A stretch of 64,000 nucleotides of DNA from Alicyclobacillus sp. SP_1 (GCF_024706985.1 NZ_JAMCCX010000072.1:62001-126000), one strand, 5' to 3'; numbered from the stretch's first letter, positions 42,973 through 52,890 are shown. A program made the numbers and translations. The notes: generated by a model not told the origin, from the sequence alone.

Positions 42973-44025
42973 CTATTCGCGAGTCTGCGGATGTTGATGT
43001 TCACCGAGCGGCTCCCACTCACGCTGCCCAGTGTATAAGTTCACGGTTCGAATCCCATTGTACTCGGGTCTGTGGTTGACTTCGCGGATTTTGACGGTGC
43101 AATCTTGCACATCAAAACAGACACTGACTCCACCCCGCGTGACAGCCGCAGAAGTTCCATCCACGATTTGAAACAGACGTAGCATAGGCAAAAGTCTGCG
43201 CGGAAATGTCTCCGGTAATTCGCGCTCGGAATGATGATGAAATCGGATGATGTCTACAATGTCATCATTCTGATTGTAATAATACTTGGCCATATCGGCG
43301 CTACGGTCCGCATGCTGCTTGCCATCTTCAAAGACGGACCGAGGGTCAACCACATCACCTACTTTTAAAATTGGCTGTGACTTTCCTATATCATGGTAAA
43401 CAAATACTTGTACCAGTTCATCCTTGTCAATGCCTATCAGCCGACTCACGCCTTTTGCCGTCAACTGAGAGAAAATTTTCAGGCAGTTGACCACATGCCG
43501 ATATCCACCATCAACAACAATGCCTGTAATGGTGATTTGCTTTGTGTCCGGATTGTACCAATCTTGATACTCGGGGATGGAACGAAGGCGATATTCCACT
43601 TTACTGTTCGGCAACGTCAGCGCAAACGCCATATCGAGTTCTTGCTCCATCTCCCGCAGATGCGTCACATCCTCTGCAGTAATGAGCACGCCGCGCAAGC
43701 CCTCGTGAATCGTCACTGGCACAAGATTGACGGACAATGTGCGACCATCCGTCGTCTGACGCATGATACCCCGTACCGCAACATCTCTCTTCAACACTTC
43801 ATGAACTTTTGTGTTTTCCCGATTTCCATGAAGGACCCATGCTCCCAATTCGTCAAAAAAATGTCGTCCTATGTAATCGTCACTCGTGGTACCAAGCATC
43901 CGCTTTGCAGACTGATTCATAAAGGTCACGCGGAAGTCCTCATCAATGAGAATGAGCATTTCCTCCATGGCTTCTGCAATCGGCTCAAACAGAAAGGCCC
44001 TGTAATTTAACAGGTTTTCCATCAT
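42973..44025 (-). CDS. PAS domain plus HD-type phosphohydrolase protein
   Basis: A 350-residue protein. PAS domain about 20-130 (LILIDEDFRVTFMNQSAKRMLG), then an HD-type domain: VVNCLKIFSQLTAKG, VFVYHDIGKSQP (the HD pair), HADRSADMAKYYY and IIRFHHHSEREL. The HHH-SEREL motif lacks the GYP of HD-GYP cyclic-di-GMP enzymes. It could be a signal-responsive nucleotide or phosphate hydrolase. ATG 44025 has AAGGGTGG upstream. Confidence 0.8.
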   Translation of the reverse strand: MMENLLNYRAFLFEPIAEAMEEMLILIDEDFRVTFMNQSAKRMLGTTSDDYIGRHFFDELGAWVLHGNRENTKVHEVLKRDVAVRGIMRQTTDGRTLSVNLVPVTIHEGLRGVLITAEDVTHLREMEQELDMAFALTLPNSKVEYRLRSIPEYQDWYNPDTKQITITGIVVDGGYRHVVNCLKIFSQLTAKGVSRLIGIDKDELVQVFVYHDIGKSQPILKVGDVVDPRSVFEDGKQHADRSADMAKYYYNQNDDIVDIIRFHHHSERELPETFPRRLLPMLRLFQIVDGTSAAVTRGGVSVCFDVQDCTVKIREVNHRPEYNGIRTVNLYTGQREWEPLGEHQHPQTRE

Positions 44026-44347
44026 CTTAGCCACCCTTCTTCCCATCGAGAACATTCAAACAGGGTTCTGCGGATGCAGAACCCTGTCGCCTGAAACGTC
44101 TGCAACCCGGCTACCATAGACTTTCGTCGTTAGACCCGTGGCTTTGCGCCCGCAACTTTCGATGCGTTTGCCCATATTCACTTGTGGTCAAGATCATTGT
44201 ACAACGAACGAAACTTTCAGACAACCAAAAATTCACACCTGCGCCAAGGGTCCATACCGAGCGACTGGCAATCTCCTACCGTGAGACCCACTGCCCCTGA
44301 GTTCGATTTTTCCGGGAAATCTCTCTTTACAATGGACGCAATGCGAC
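44026..44347. other. 322-bp intergenic region with a hairpin
   Basis: Holds a perfect 12-bp hairpin (44060-44087, below) and the promoter area of the PAS-HD gene, but no supported coding gene. The weak frame on the plus strand at 44182 is not supported by a ribosome site. Confidence 0.4.
44060..44087 (-). terminator. probable terminator of the solute-binding protein gene
   Basis: A perfect 12-bp stem (ACAGGGTTCTGC and complement) with loop GGAT, about 260 bp after the binding protein stop and 35 bp before the PAS-HD start. On the minus strand it is followed by TTTGAATG, a weak T-run. It may terminate read-through or act as an attenuator of the PAS-HD gene. Confidence 0.5.
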
Positions 44348-46159
44348 TTAGTTGGACGAAGAACTCTTCGATACAGACCAGTATTGAATTTGTGGATATC
44401 CAACCACCGCATCAGCGTATTGAACCGATCCGTGCAAGTTCGGTGCGTGTACTGCCAAAGTAGCGACATTATCTCCCCACAAGAGGGGCAATTGTTTCGC
44501 CGTGTACTCCTCATATTGATAGAATTGATGGAGGGTAGCCTCAGCATTCGCACCAGCTTCATGCGATGCTTGGATGAGAGCATCTTCTTTTTGATTGCTA
44601 TACCCAACCCCAGATGGGGCATTCGTCGCAAACAACTGTCCTCCCGTCGGATAGTAACCAGGCCCGTTATAAAACCACTCCGTTCCCGTGGCAATTTGCC
44701 AACTGTTCGGTTGGCTAGGCTCGACAATACTGACAAATGTGCTGAAGGGGACCGGTTTGAGCGTGACATGAATACCTTCTTTCGCCCAGTCTTCTTTCAT
44801 CAACACGACCTCGTCGGTCTCCGCTTGACTACCGCTGACGTACATCATGACGAACTGAAGCTTCTCGTTCCCTTTGGTCATGACGCCGTTGACCTCTTTC
44901 CACCCGTGGGACTCAAGCAATTGCTTACCTGCCAGAGGATTATACGGGTATGGGTTGTTTTGAAGAGCGGGATCGAAAAATTGGGTGTTGGGCACAGACG
45001 GAATGGGACCATCGGTGGGACTGGCGTACCCATGATATACCGCTTTCGCGATGGCTGAGTTATCAATGCCTAGTTGAAACGCCTTCCGAATGTAGAAGTG
45101 GTCAAAAATCTTTTTCGTTTTAGACCCTGGATACATATTCAAAGAGGTATACGCCATAGCGAGCGAATACTCGGGGGTGATGGTGTCGCCCATCGAGGTC
45201 AAAGCCCCTTTTGACCCATATTGACTTAAATCGAGATAGCCGTAGTTGACAGTACCAGACTTCAATCCACTGAATTCCGCACTGTTTGACCCTTCATATT
45301 GGAAGATAAGCTGATGGACCGTGCTTTTGTGACCATCGTAATGAGGATTGGGAACCAAGACCCATTCTTGGTTGGGTACGGCTTTGACTAATTCAAACGG
45401 ACCGTCGACCACTTTGTCGAATTTCGGATTAGTCGCCCCATTGCCGAGATACTTCATTTCTTTCATCATATTGTCCGGGTATTTATCCATAGAAGCGGCG
45501 GGCAGAGGAGTAATTTGGACAAGCCCGTTGTAAATAAACCACTCTTGATTGGCTGGTTTTTTGAGCGTGACCGTCACTTCGTACAACCCGTTCGCGACCA
45601 CGCTTTGAATTCCGTTCGGCAAATCGCCCGTGCCTGCCCCAATAAATGGCCAAGGCGCCGGCGCATGCGCGGAAGACGTCGCTTTAATGACGTCCCATGT
45701 GAAAAGAAAGTCCTTGCTTGTGACAGGATGTCCATTGGACCAATGCCACTTGGGATTTAAATAGACATGATAGACTGTTCCTTGCTTGTTATAGGTGATT
45801 TTACTTGCGATAGACGACTTCCAATCGATTTTGAACCCATCGCCAATCCATATCAGCGGTTTATACATCTGCTGCGTCATTTCCGTGTTAAACGTTGTGT
45901 CGTTTGCCCCATTGATGAGCGGAAGATACCACGTGATGTTCGATTGCGGGGACAGTGCATACACGATGCTTCCACCCTGATTCGTCTGAGCAGACGGAGT
46001 CGAAGATTTCTTACCAGCCGGCGCCTTCGCCGTCGTTGCAGAAGTACCGCAACCCGTCACCAGCACGGCAGTGCCTAGCGCCAACATTCCTGTGACGGCC
46101 GCCATACGTCTCTTTCTCATGCGCGCTGGCCTTACCAGCATGCCAACCTTCGACTTCAT
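44348..46159 (-). CDS. Opp-family solute-binding lipoprotein, second copy
   Basis: A 603-residue family 5 (OppA/DppA) binding protein. Lipoprotein signal: basic RKRRMAAVTGMLALGTAVLV then TGC, the lipidated cysteine. The mature part has GDGFKIDWKSSIASKITYNK and KWHWSNGHPVTSKDFLFTWD, typical of family 5. ATG 46159 has GGGGAGG upstream. It has its own SigA promoter, separate from the transporter genes, and probably feeds the same permease or extends its substrate range. Confidence 0.85.
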   Translation of the reverse strand: MKSKVGMLVRPARMRKRRMAAVTGMLALGTAVLVTGCGTSATTAKAPAGKKSSTPSAQTNQGGSIVYALSPQSNITWYLPLINGANDTTFNTEMTQQMYKPLIWIGDGFKIDWKSSIASKITYNKQGTVYHVYLNPKWHWSNGHPVTSKDFLFTWDVIKATSSAHAPAPWPFIGAGTGDLPNGIQSVVANGLYEVTVTLKKPANQEWFIYNGLVQITPLPAASMDKYPDNMMKEMKYLGNGATNPKFDKVVDGPFELVKAVPNQEWVLVPNPHYDGHKSTVHQLIFQYEGSNSAEFSGLKSGTVNYGYLDLSQYGSKGALTSMGDTITPEYSLAMAYTSLNMYPGSKTKKIFDHFYIRKAFQLGIDNSAIAKAVYHGYASPTDGPIPSVPNTQFFDPALQNNPYPYNPLAGKQLLESHGWKEVNGVMTKGNEKLQFVMMYVSGSQAETDEVVLMKEDWAKEGIHVTLKPVPFSTFVSIVEPSQPNSWQIATGTEWFYNGPGYYPTGGQLFATNAPSGVGYSNQKEDALIQASHEAGANAEATLHQFYQYEEYTAKQLPLLWGDNVATLAVHAPNLHGSVQYADAVVGYPQIQYWSVSKSSSSN

Positions 46160-46192
46160 TTGGCAACCTCCCCTCGAATCGATCAATCACCA

Positions 46193-46260
46193 TGTCGGAC
46201 AACCCGACACAATGATCCGATGATTCCGTCAATTATAACGGTAGGTGAAGGATTGGTCAA
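46193..46260 (-). promoter_or_regulatory. SigA promoter and downstream operator-like dyad of solute-binding gene
   Basis: On the minus strand TTGACC (46255-46260), a 17-bp spacer and TATAAT (46232-46237) form a near-perfect promoter. TGTCGGACAACCCGACA (46193-46209), a dyad with TGTCGG/CCGACA arms, lies about 22 bp downstream of the -10, a normal repressor position. Confidence 0.7.
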
Positions 46261-46307
46261 TGAGCGTTTGTCAGATTCGTTGACATGCCAGTTGAGAGCT
46301 CCGTCAT

Positions 46308-46333
46308 TCCATATGCTGCATCCATATGCTGCA
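46308..46333 (+). repeat. 13-bp perfect tandem repeat
   Basis: TCCATATGCTGCA occurs twice in direct succession (46308-46320 and 46321-46333). It lies in the non-coding stretch between the solute-binding promoter and the isomerase stop. Function unknown. Confidence 0.7.
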
Positions 46334-46474
46334 CTTCACCCAATGGCGTTCCTTAAAACCTTGTCTCCGGGCCAAACGGCCAGCCGGCGCCGCATGGACT
46401 GCCGCCGGCAATCGCAACCTTAGGGGCAGCCCATACTGACCGTAGAAGAGAAAGCGTTCATGAAAACCAGTGCC

Positions 46475-47224
46475 TCAGGGGCGATGCGATGCAAGAAACT
46501 CGAAGCTCGATTGAATGCTCTCGAGCGGGTTACCTCGGCACACGTCCTGCTCAACAATATACCATTCTACTCCGGATGCGTTCGCCGCCGTAAAGATGCT
46601 TGACCAATCCAGGCACCCGTGACCCACTGGTGCGAAAAAGCGCTCCTCGTCCGGGGTCATGTCCTTCATGTGCAGAATCGGACAACGCCCAGCGTACCGC
46701 TCAATGTACGCACTCGGGCTTTGATTCGCATAAGCAATCCAGTAGAGGTCTAATTCCGCTTCCACAAACTTGGCATCTGTCTGTTCGTACAGATAATCTA
46801 AAGCGAAGATTCCATCAAACGACATGAATTCAAACGCATGGTTGTGATATCCAAATCCAATGTTCGCCTCGGCAAACAACTCTCCCGATTTCTGCAACCA
46901 TTCCGCAAGACGTTGATAATCCGCTTTCGTCTGACGCCGTTCCTCTGGAAGATAGGGACAAAAGACATGTTGCAACCCCAACTCTGCCGACTGCTCCACT
47001 ACGCGCTCCAAACTGTCCTCCAAATCTGCCAACGGGACGTGACTAGAAACAGGAGTCAGACCGAGATGGTCCACCGCATGCCGTAACTCCCGTGGCGTCA
47101 TTCCCCCATAACCTGCAAATTCCACACCTTCAAATCCAAGGTCCGCCACTTTTTGCAGTGTCGGCAGGTACGCCTCTTGCATCATCTCGCGAAGTGTATA
47201 TAGTTGGATCCCGATGTTCGGCAT
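46475..47224 (-). CDS. sugar phosphate isomerase/epimerase-like TIM barrel
   Basis: A 249-residue xylose isomerase-like TIM barrel (IolE/YcjR/EboC type). Metal-ligand motifs are visible: FGYHNHAFEF, EAELDLYWIAYAN and LHMKDMTPDEERFFAPVGHG. ATG 47224 is seven bases after GGAG; the stop of the upstream ATPase gene overlaps it. It probably isomerises or epimerises a sugar released from the imported compound. The substrate is unknown. Confidence 0.8.
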   Translation of the reverse strand: MPNIGIQLYTLREMMQEAYLPTLQKVADLGFEGVEFAGYGGMTPRELRHAVDHLGLTPVSSHVPLADLEDSLERVVEQSAELGLQHVFCPYLPEERRQTKADYQRLAEWLQKSGELFAEANIGFGYHNHAFEFMSFDGIFALDYLYEQTDAKFVEAELDLYWIAYANQSPSAYIERYAGRCPILHMKDMTPDEERFFAPVGHGCLDWSSIFTAANASGVEWYIVEQDVCRGNPLESIQSSFEFLASHRP

Positions 47225-47226
47225 AC

Positions 47227-48186
47227 TCATACTCCTTCCACCATGTGACAAGCGACAGCGTGTTGGTTCGTCCTCTCCTCAAGCGGTGGCATCTCCACTT
47301 GACATCGCTCATCGGCGAGCGGGCAGCGCGGCGCAAACGGACATCCGTGCTTTGGAATATCTCCAGTTCCTGCGGTCGGAATGACCATTGCTTTCCCTTC
47401 TGCGGCGCGGCGCGGATTGGGGATGGCTGACCAGAGCAATTTGGTGTACGGATGCAGCGGATTCGTCAACAGCGTTTCCGTCTCACCAATTTCCACAACG
47501 TTTCCACGATACAGTACCATGATGCGCTGCGCCAGTAGTCGGGCGCTGAGCAAATCGTGCGTGATGTAGAGCATGGCGGATACTTTCTTCTGGTCGAGTA
47601 AATCTCGCAGCAGGCGCAGAACATCAGCGCGGATGGAAACGTCAAGCATCGACACGGGTTCGTCGGCGATGACGATTTCCGGAGAAGCCGCGAGTGCGCG
47701 CGCAATCACCACGCGCTGACGCTGTCCTCCCGACAGCTGATGAGGCCGTTTTTCCAAGTATTCGTCTGCTGGAATCAACTGTACTGTTCCGAGAATCTCA
47801 CGTGCCCTTTCTAGGGCGGCTGCATTGTTCATTTGGTGATAATTGATGATGGGGCGGCTGATGGTATAACTGATCCGATTAAATGGATTGAGTGCCGCAT
47901 ATGGGTCTTGAAAGACCATTTGTACGCGTTGCCGAAGGCTTCGTCCACTGCGTTCGGCGCTCTCTTCGGACAGTCGGATGCTACCCTCAGTAGGGGTCTC
48001 AATTCCCGCCAACATGCGACCAATCGTCGTTTTCCCACTGCCACTCTCGCCCACCAGTGCCACAACTTCTCCATGGCCAAGCGTGAAAGAGACGTCCCGC
48101 ACCGCCACAAAGGGCTCCGCGCGACGGCGTGGCACGCGAAAAACTTTCGTCAACCCGTGCACCTCAAGAACGGACTCCGACACCAT
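47227..48186 (-). CDS. Opp-type ABC transporter ATPase (OppF-like)
   Basis: A 319-residue ATPase with Walker A GESGSGKTTIGRML, signature LSGGQRQRVVIARAL, Walker B EIVIADEPVSMLD and the family C-terminal PFAPRCPLADERC (cysteine-rich C-terminus). It works with OppD-like and two permeases in import. It overlaps the OppD-like gene by 23 bp, one of a tight operon. Confidence 0.93.
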   Translation of the reverse strand: MVSESVLEVHGLTKVFRVPRRRAEPFVAVRDVSFTLGHGEVVALVGESGSGKTTIGRMLAGIETPTEGSIRLSEESAERSGRSLRQRVQMVFQDPYAALNPFNRISYTISRPIINYHQMNNAAALERAREILGTVQLIPADEYLEKRPHQLSGGQRQRVVIARALAASPEIVIADEPVSMLDVSIRADVLRLLRDLLDQKKVSAMLYITHDLLSARLLAQRIMVLYRGNVVEIGETETLLTNPLHPYTKLLWSAIPNPRRAAEGKAMVIPTAGTGDIPKHGCPFAPRCPLADERCQVEMPPLEERTNQHAVACHMVEGV

Positions 48187-49147
48187 CGACCACCTCCTGT
48201 CTCGTCACGGGACACCTCGACTGAACGTCTTGAAATGTCTCCAAGGACGGCGTCGATGTGCGGCAAGACTCCTGAACTAAAGGACAGCGAGGCGCGTACA
48301 TGCATGCCTCCGGAATCACGTGAAGGTCTGGAGGAGAACCCGGTATGCCTTGGTAAGACCCCTTGGGGTTTTCAGGGTCCGGCAAAGAGTCCATTAACGC
48401 ACGAGTGTAGGGATGCCAGGCATGTTTGAGTAATCCTCGCGAACTTTGCTCTTCAATAATTTCTCCCGCGTACATGACGACTACACGGTCTACGAGTTCC
48501 AAGACGAGGCCTAAGTCGTGACTGATGAACAACATGGCAAACGACTGCTGATGGCGAAGCGCCTTCAAGTTCTCGAGAATTTGACGTTGCACGACCATGT
48601 CGAGCGCTGTGGTCGGTTCATCCATAATGACAAGTTTTGGCCGAAGAACCAGGGAGAGTGCAATCGCAATGCGTTGTTTCATCCCACCGGACAACTCGTG
48701 TGGATACCGACGCAAGACCTCAGGACGGATTTGCACTAAATCCAACACTTCAACGGCCCGTTCTTCGATAGCTCGTCTTCCTCGGTGACCATGTTGTTCC
48801 ATCACATCGCGAAACTGAGCGCCAATCGTCATGATGGGGTTGAGGGCATTCATGCCACTTTGCAGGACAACAGAGACCGTCTCCCACCGCGCTTTGCGCA
48901 TCGACTCTGCATCCATGGACATCCAGTCATTCCCACCTATATGAATGCGGCCACCGACAATCTGAGCAGGGGGGCGCTCTAAACGAGCAATGGCAAATCC
49001 GAGAGTGGACTTGCCGCAGCCAGACTCCCCAACTAATCCTACAAATTCATCCTCTTCAATGGACAGAGACACGTTTCGAACCGCGTGCACTGGGTTGCGG
49101 CGCCCATAATCAATCGATAAATCTTCTACGGAAAGGAGAGTACTCAT
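48164..49147 (-). CDS. Opp-type ABC transporter ATPase (OppD-like)
   Basis: A 327-residue ATPase: Walker A GESGCGKSTLGFAI, signature LSGGMKQRIAIALSL, Walker B KLVIMDEPTTALDMVV, H-loop FISHDLGLVL, and a C-terminal APRCPLVQESC as in OppD. It overlaps the OppC-like stop by four bases (ATGA), showing translational coupling. It powers import through the permease pair. Confidence 0.93.
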   Translation of the reverse strand: MSTLLSVEDLSIDYGRRNPVHAVRNVSLSIEEDEFVGLVGESGCGKSTLGFAIARLERPPAQIVGGRIHIGGNDWMSMDAESMRKARWETVSVVLQSGMNALNPIMTIGAQFRDVMEQHGHRGRRAIEERAVEVLDLVQIRPEVLRRYPHELSGGMKQRIAIALSLVLRPKLVIMDEPTTALDMVVQRQILENLKALRHQQSFAMLFISHDLGLVLELVDRVVVMYAGEIIEEQSSRGLLKHAWHPYTRALMDSLPDPENPKGSYQGIPGSPPDLHVIPEACMYAPRCPLVQESCRTSTPSLETFQDVQSRCPVTRQEVVDGVGVRS

Positions 49148-50052
49148 CGCGATTCCTCCTGAAGACGGGGATTGGAGACGGCGTCAAACCCGAAGTTAAT
49201 GAGGACGAGCGACATTCCGAAGAAGGCAATACAAAGTCCTGGTGCTAAAATCCAAGCCCACTGCCCTTGCAAAAGGGCACTCGAATTTTGAGCCCAATAA
49301 AGCATCGAGCCCCAGGAAATTTGACTCGGATTCCCAAATCCGAGGAACTCCAATCCGACGGCAGCCAACAACCCCGCAGTCGAAGCGCCAAGAAAGTTGG
49401 CCATGACCAACGACAGCATATTCGGGACGACTTCACGAGAAATAATTCGGCCCACACTGTCCCCCGCGAGACGCGCCGCAGTGACAAAGTCTCGAGAGCG
49501 TAGCGTGACGACCTGCGAGCGAAGCACTCGCGCGCCCCAAGGCCATCCGGTAAAGCCGATGATAATCACAATTAACGTCATACCTCGTCCTGGGGCGTAA
49601 GAGGCTAAGACGATTAACAGCGGCAGTCCTGGTAGCACCAAAAATACATTGGTCAAAAACGACAGAACTTCATCGACCCAACCTGACACATATCCTGCGG
49701 TAATGCCTATCAACATCGCCAAAAAAGTGGCGATAGCTCCTACGGAAAAAGAAACAAGAATGGAAACGCGCGTTCCGTAGATGAGTTCAGACAGAACATC
49801 CTGTCCATTCTGCGTGGTGCCGAGCCAGTGCTGCCACGATGGACCTGCCATCGCAGCAAAGCTGGAGTCCTTAGGACTATAGGGTACCAACCATGCCCCA
49901 AAGATAGAAACCGCGACAAAAATACCGAGCATGACAATGCCGACCCGTGCCTTGCGATTCCGCCACAAAATACTCGCAATCTCCGCAACAGCACCACGAG
50001 ACCGAGCCCTAGCCGGAGCTTTTGGTTGCTTTGCCAATGTTCCGATGCTCAT
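49144..50052 (-). CDS. Opp-type ABC transporter permease (OppC-like)
   Basis: A 302-residue permease with about six helices and the BPD EAA loop (RDFVTAARLAGDSVGRIISREVVPN, core AARLAGDSVG). ATG 50052 overlaps the OppB-like stop in an ATGA junction. A longer frame upstream lies inside OppB. With OppB-like it forms the membrane channel. Confidence 0.9.
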   Translation of the reverse strand: MSIGTLAKQPKAPARARSRGAVAEIASILWRNRKARVGIVMLGIFVAVSIFGAWLVPYSPKDSSFAAMAGPSWQHWLGTTQNGQDVLSELIYGTRVSILVSFSVGAIATFLAMLIGITAGYVSGWVDEVLSFLTNVFLVLPGLPLLIVLASYAPGRGMTLIVIIIGFTGWPWGARVLRSQVVTLRSRDFVTAARLAGDSVGRIISREVVPNMLSLVMANFLGASTAGLLAAVGLEFLGFGNPSQISWGSMLYWAQNSSALLQGQWAWILAPGLCIAFFGMSLVLINFGFDAVSNPRLQEESR

Positions 50053-51041
50053 GATGTCCCTCCTCGCCGGACACGGGGATCGAATAACACATATGCCAAA
50101 TCGGCAAAAAAGTTGGCCAATACGACACATACGACGATAATCAAGAAAATGCCTTGCATGAGTGGATAGTCTTCATTAATGACCGCATTGTAGAGTAAAA
50201 ACCCAATGCCTGGATAGGAGAAGACGATTTCCGTCAGCAGCGAACCACCGACGACAAATCCCAGGGCCATCGCGAAACCCGTCAAATTCGGCAAGAGTGC
50301 ATTTCTCGCCACATACATCCAAGCGACCCACCGACTTTTCAAGCCTTTAGCATTGGCGAGAAGAACGTAGTCTTCATTTAAGGTATTAATCATGTTATTG
50401 CGCATGCCGAGCAGCCAACCGCCAATCGAACTGATGACAATAGTCATGGCAGGTAAAAATCCGTGGTGAACAACGCTGACGATAAAGCTCCAATGGAACC
50501 CTGTGGGAAATGCAGCGTTATACGCGCCACTCAACGGAAACCAGTGCAACACGAATGCCAAGACATACACAGCAGCCAGTCCCAGCCAAAAATAAGGGAA
50601 CGTGTTTGTGAAACTCGAAATGGTCGTCAACACGCCGTCCGCCGATTTACCGCGCCTCATGGCGGCGACGATACCAAGCGCAGTTCCCAGTCCAAAGCTG
50701 ATGAGCGTGGATATCCCCACCAATCCCAGCGTCCAGGGCAACGCGTGCGCAATCATATACGTCACAGTATAAGGAAAATACGTATAAGAAACACCAAAAT
50801 TGAAGTGCACAACTTCTCCGAGATACTGCCAGTATTGTTGAAATACATTCCCGTGTTTTACTCCGAGCATCAGCGCGATGGCTTTCATCGCACTTGGACT
50901 CATCGAACCACGTTCATGAAATCGCGCCATCATCGTTTCTACGGGATTTCCCGGCATCAGTCGCGGAATCATGAAATTGACTGTGATGGCGACCCAAAGG
51001 GTGCAGAGCAGGATGATCACTCGCCTCACAAAGTAACGCAT
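50049..51041 (-). CDS. Opp-type ABC transporter permease (OppB-like)
   Basis: A 330-residue permease: MRYFVRRVIILLCTLWVAIT at the N-terminus, several helices, and the EAA loop NEDYVLLANAKGLKSRWVAW. ATG 51041 has GGAGGAGGT before it, so the much longer open frame is rejected. Partner of the OppC-like permease. Confidence 0.92.
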   Translation of the reverse strand: MRYFVRRVIILLCTLWVAITVNFMIPRLMPGNPVETMMARFHERGSMSPSAMKAIALMLGVKHGNVFQQYWQYLGEVVHFNFGVSYTYFPYTVTYMIAHALPWTLGLVGISTLISFGLGTALGIVAAMRRGKSADGVLTTISSFTNTFPYFWLGLAAVYVLAFVLHWFPLSGAYNAAFPTGFHWSFIVSVVHHGFLPAMTIVISSIGGWLLGMRNNMINTLNEDYVLLANAKGLKSRWVAWMYVARNALLPNLTGFAMALGFVVGGSLLTEIVFSYPGIGFLLYNAVINEDYPLMQGIFLIIVVCVVLANFFADLAYVLFDPRVRRGGTS

Positions 51042-51148
51042 CAGGCACCTCCTCCGTAACGGATCGATGTAAAGGGAGCGAATAGGACGGGCCGGGACAG
51101 GCCGAGAAAACATTTCTCTGGGCCTCGTCCCGCCGCAGATGTCGTCCT

Positions 51149-52840
51149 TTACTTGACCGGACGCAGGTGAATGATTTCGAGCAATGCGTTCGTCGACGTG
51201 AGGCCAGGCGAAGCATACGGGTTGCTCGCAGTCGGCCAGCCGACGTAGTGATTGGTCTGGTACTCGTTCCATCCCGCACCGGAAACCAGTCCAACAATCG
51301 GGACTTGAGTAAACGCAATCTTCTCCAACTGGTCGACAATTTTGTGTTGTTTCGACGAACTCGTAGTTTGTGCAAGCTCAGTCAGCAGTTGATTCGCCTT
51401 TGGATCGTTGAATCGTTCACTGTTGGCATTGAACGCGGCAACTTTGCCAATCGGCGCAGATTCTGAGGACGACATCAGGTAGTCATAGATGTAATAAGGA
51501 TTGGACTCGGACCACCCATAAACGAGAGCCGCTTGGAAGTGCCCTGTTTCGACATCGTTGTAGTCCGTTGACTGAGAAGGAGTTTCCGTGTTGACTTTAA
51601 TGCCGATTTTTGCGAGTTCTGATTGAATGATTTGCATGTCTTGAATATAGTCGGTCCAGCCGGTCGGGCATTCCAGTGTAAAACTCAATTGCTTACCATT
51701 CGGCCCTATCAGTTTCCCATTTTGCATGTGATAACCAATCGATTCGAGCAAGGACAACGCCTTTTTCGGCGAGTAGTTATACTGATATTTCTGTGCCAGC
51801 GTGGGGTCTAGCCATTTGCTGTCCAACGACGGAGGCAACAGCGACTGACTTGCAGGCGGCTCATAGCCATATTCGCCTTTTTTATAGATGACTTCTTTAT
51901 TAATGGCGTAAGCCATCGCTTGACGGAATTTGACGTTGTTGAACGGTGCCTCCGACAAATTGAAATACAGAGCGGTCGGCGACGCGAGAGGGAACCAGTA
52001 ATGATAATCGGCCGGATTTTTATCCACATACACTTTCTGAATGCCCGGCTCAAAGAGCACAGCTTGATCAAACTTGCCTTCCGACATCTGCAGGTCTGCC
52101 GTTTGATTCCCACTCAGCGCAATTTCCGTAATTTCCGGCACTTTCACTAGATTTTTCTGCCAATAAAGAGGGTTTAGTTTCAAGGTATACTGACTCGGAT
52201 TGAAGGTATCCACCACATAAGGCCCGGTCACAATCGGATTGTCGTCCGTAAACGTCACCGGATTGACATTTTTGAACTGCCCTGGATAGACGATTAACTG
52301 CTCGGCGATGTACTGCCACCCTGGAACGTTTGGCTGCGAAAAATCGAACGTCACAACGTTCCCTTTAGAAGACACCGAACTGACGTAACTCCAGATGCCG
52401 TTGCTATCGAGTGCTGGGTATTTCTTCAGTAAGTCAAACGTGAAAACTACATCTTTTGCCGTAAATGGCTTCCCGTTAGACCATTTGACGCCTTGACGAA
52501 TGGTGAATTCTAACTTCTTTGTTCCAACCCACTGATAACTGGTGGCAAGCCATGGCGTCTTGGCACCCGTCAGCCCATCGACTTCATACAACGGTTCATA
52601 CATAAAGAACTCGCCTTCAAGCGCGTTCGGTGAGAACGGGTTAAAGTTTTCTGTATATCCTGGCGATCCGTCTTGAGCACCGATGACAAGTGGTGCCGTC
52701 CCCATCCCGGCCGCTGCAGTGGTGGTAGAACTCGGTGCTGTACTCGAGTTTGACGTGGTTGCCGTACCGCAACCCGCCACGCCCATCGCCACCAGCAGCG
52801 TGGTCGAAGATACTACAGCGAGCATTCTCTTCTTTGCCAC
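51149..52840 (-). CDS. Opp-family solute-binding lipoprotein
   Basis: A 563-residue family 5 binding protein with lipobox VAMGVAGC. GTG 52840 is seven bases after GGGGGAG. Domain landmarks: EFTIRQGVKWSNGKPFTAKDV and AYAINKEVIYKKGEYGY. It is the first gene of the transporter operon. Such proteins often bind peptides, but many in Thermotogae and Bacillota bind cello- or other oligosaccharides, which the neighbouring beta-glucosidase suggests. Confidence 0.9.
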   Translation of the reverse strand: MAKKRMLAVVSSTTLLVAMGVAGCGTATTSNSSTAPSSTTTAAAGMGTAPLVIGAQDGSPGYTENFNPFSPNALEGEFFMYEPLYEVDGLTGAKTPWLATSYQWVGTKKLEFTIRQGVKWSNGKPFTAKDVVFTFDLLKKYPALDSNGIWSYVSSVSSKGNVVTFDFSQPNVPGWQYIAEQLIVYPGQFKNVNPVTFTDDNPIVTGPYVVDTFNPSQYTLKLNPLYWQKNLVKVPEITEIALSGNQTADLQMSEGKFDQAVLFEPGIQKVYVDKNPADYHYWFPLASPTALYFNLSEAPFNNVKFRQAMAYAINKEVIYKKGEYGYEPPASQSLLPPSLDSKWLDPTLAQKYQYNYSPKKALSLLESIGYHMQNGKLIGPNGKQLSFTLECPTGWTDYIQDMQIIQSELAKIGIKVNTETPSQSTDYNDVETGHFQAALVYGWSESNPYYIYDYLMSSSESAPIGKVAAFNANSERFNDPKANQLLTELAQTTSSSKQHKIVDQLEKIAFTQVPIVGLVSGAGWNEYQTNHYVGWPTASNPYASPGLTSTNALLEIIHLRPVK

Positions 52841-52890
52841 AATGACTCCCCCTCATTGTTCTTCAAGAATTCATGAAAGCAATTTGCGCC

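Noticed and set aside
44233-44769. 178-residue minus-strand frame overlapping the end of the second solute-binding gene
   Set aside because: It shares the coding strand region in another frame, and its basic composition with scattered Cys has no domain support.
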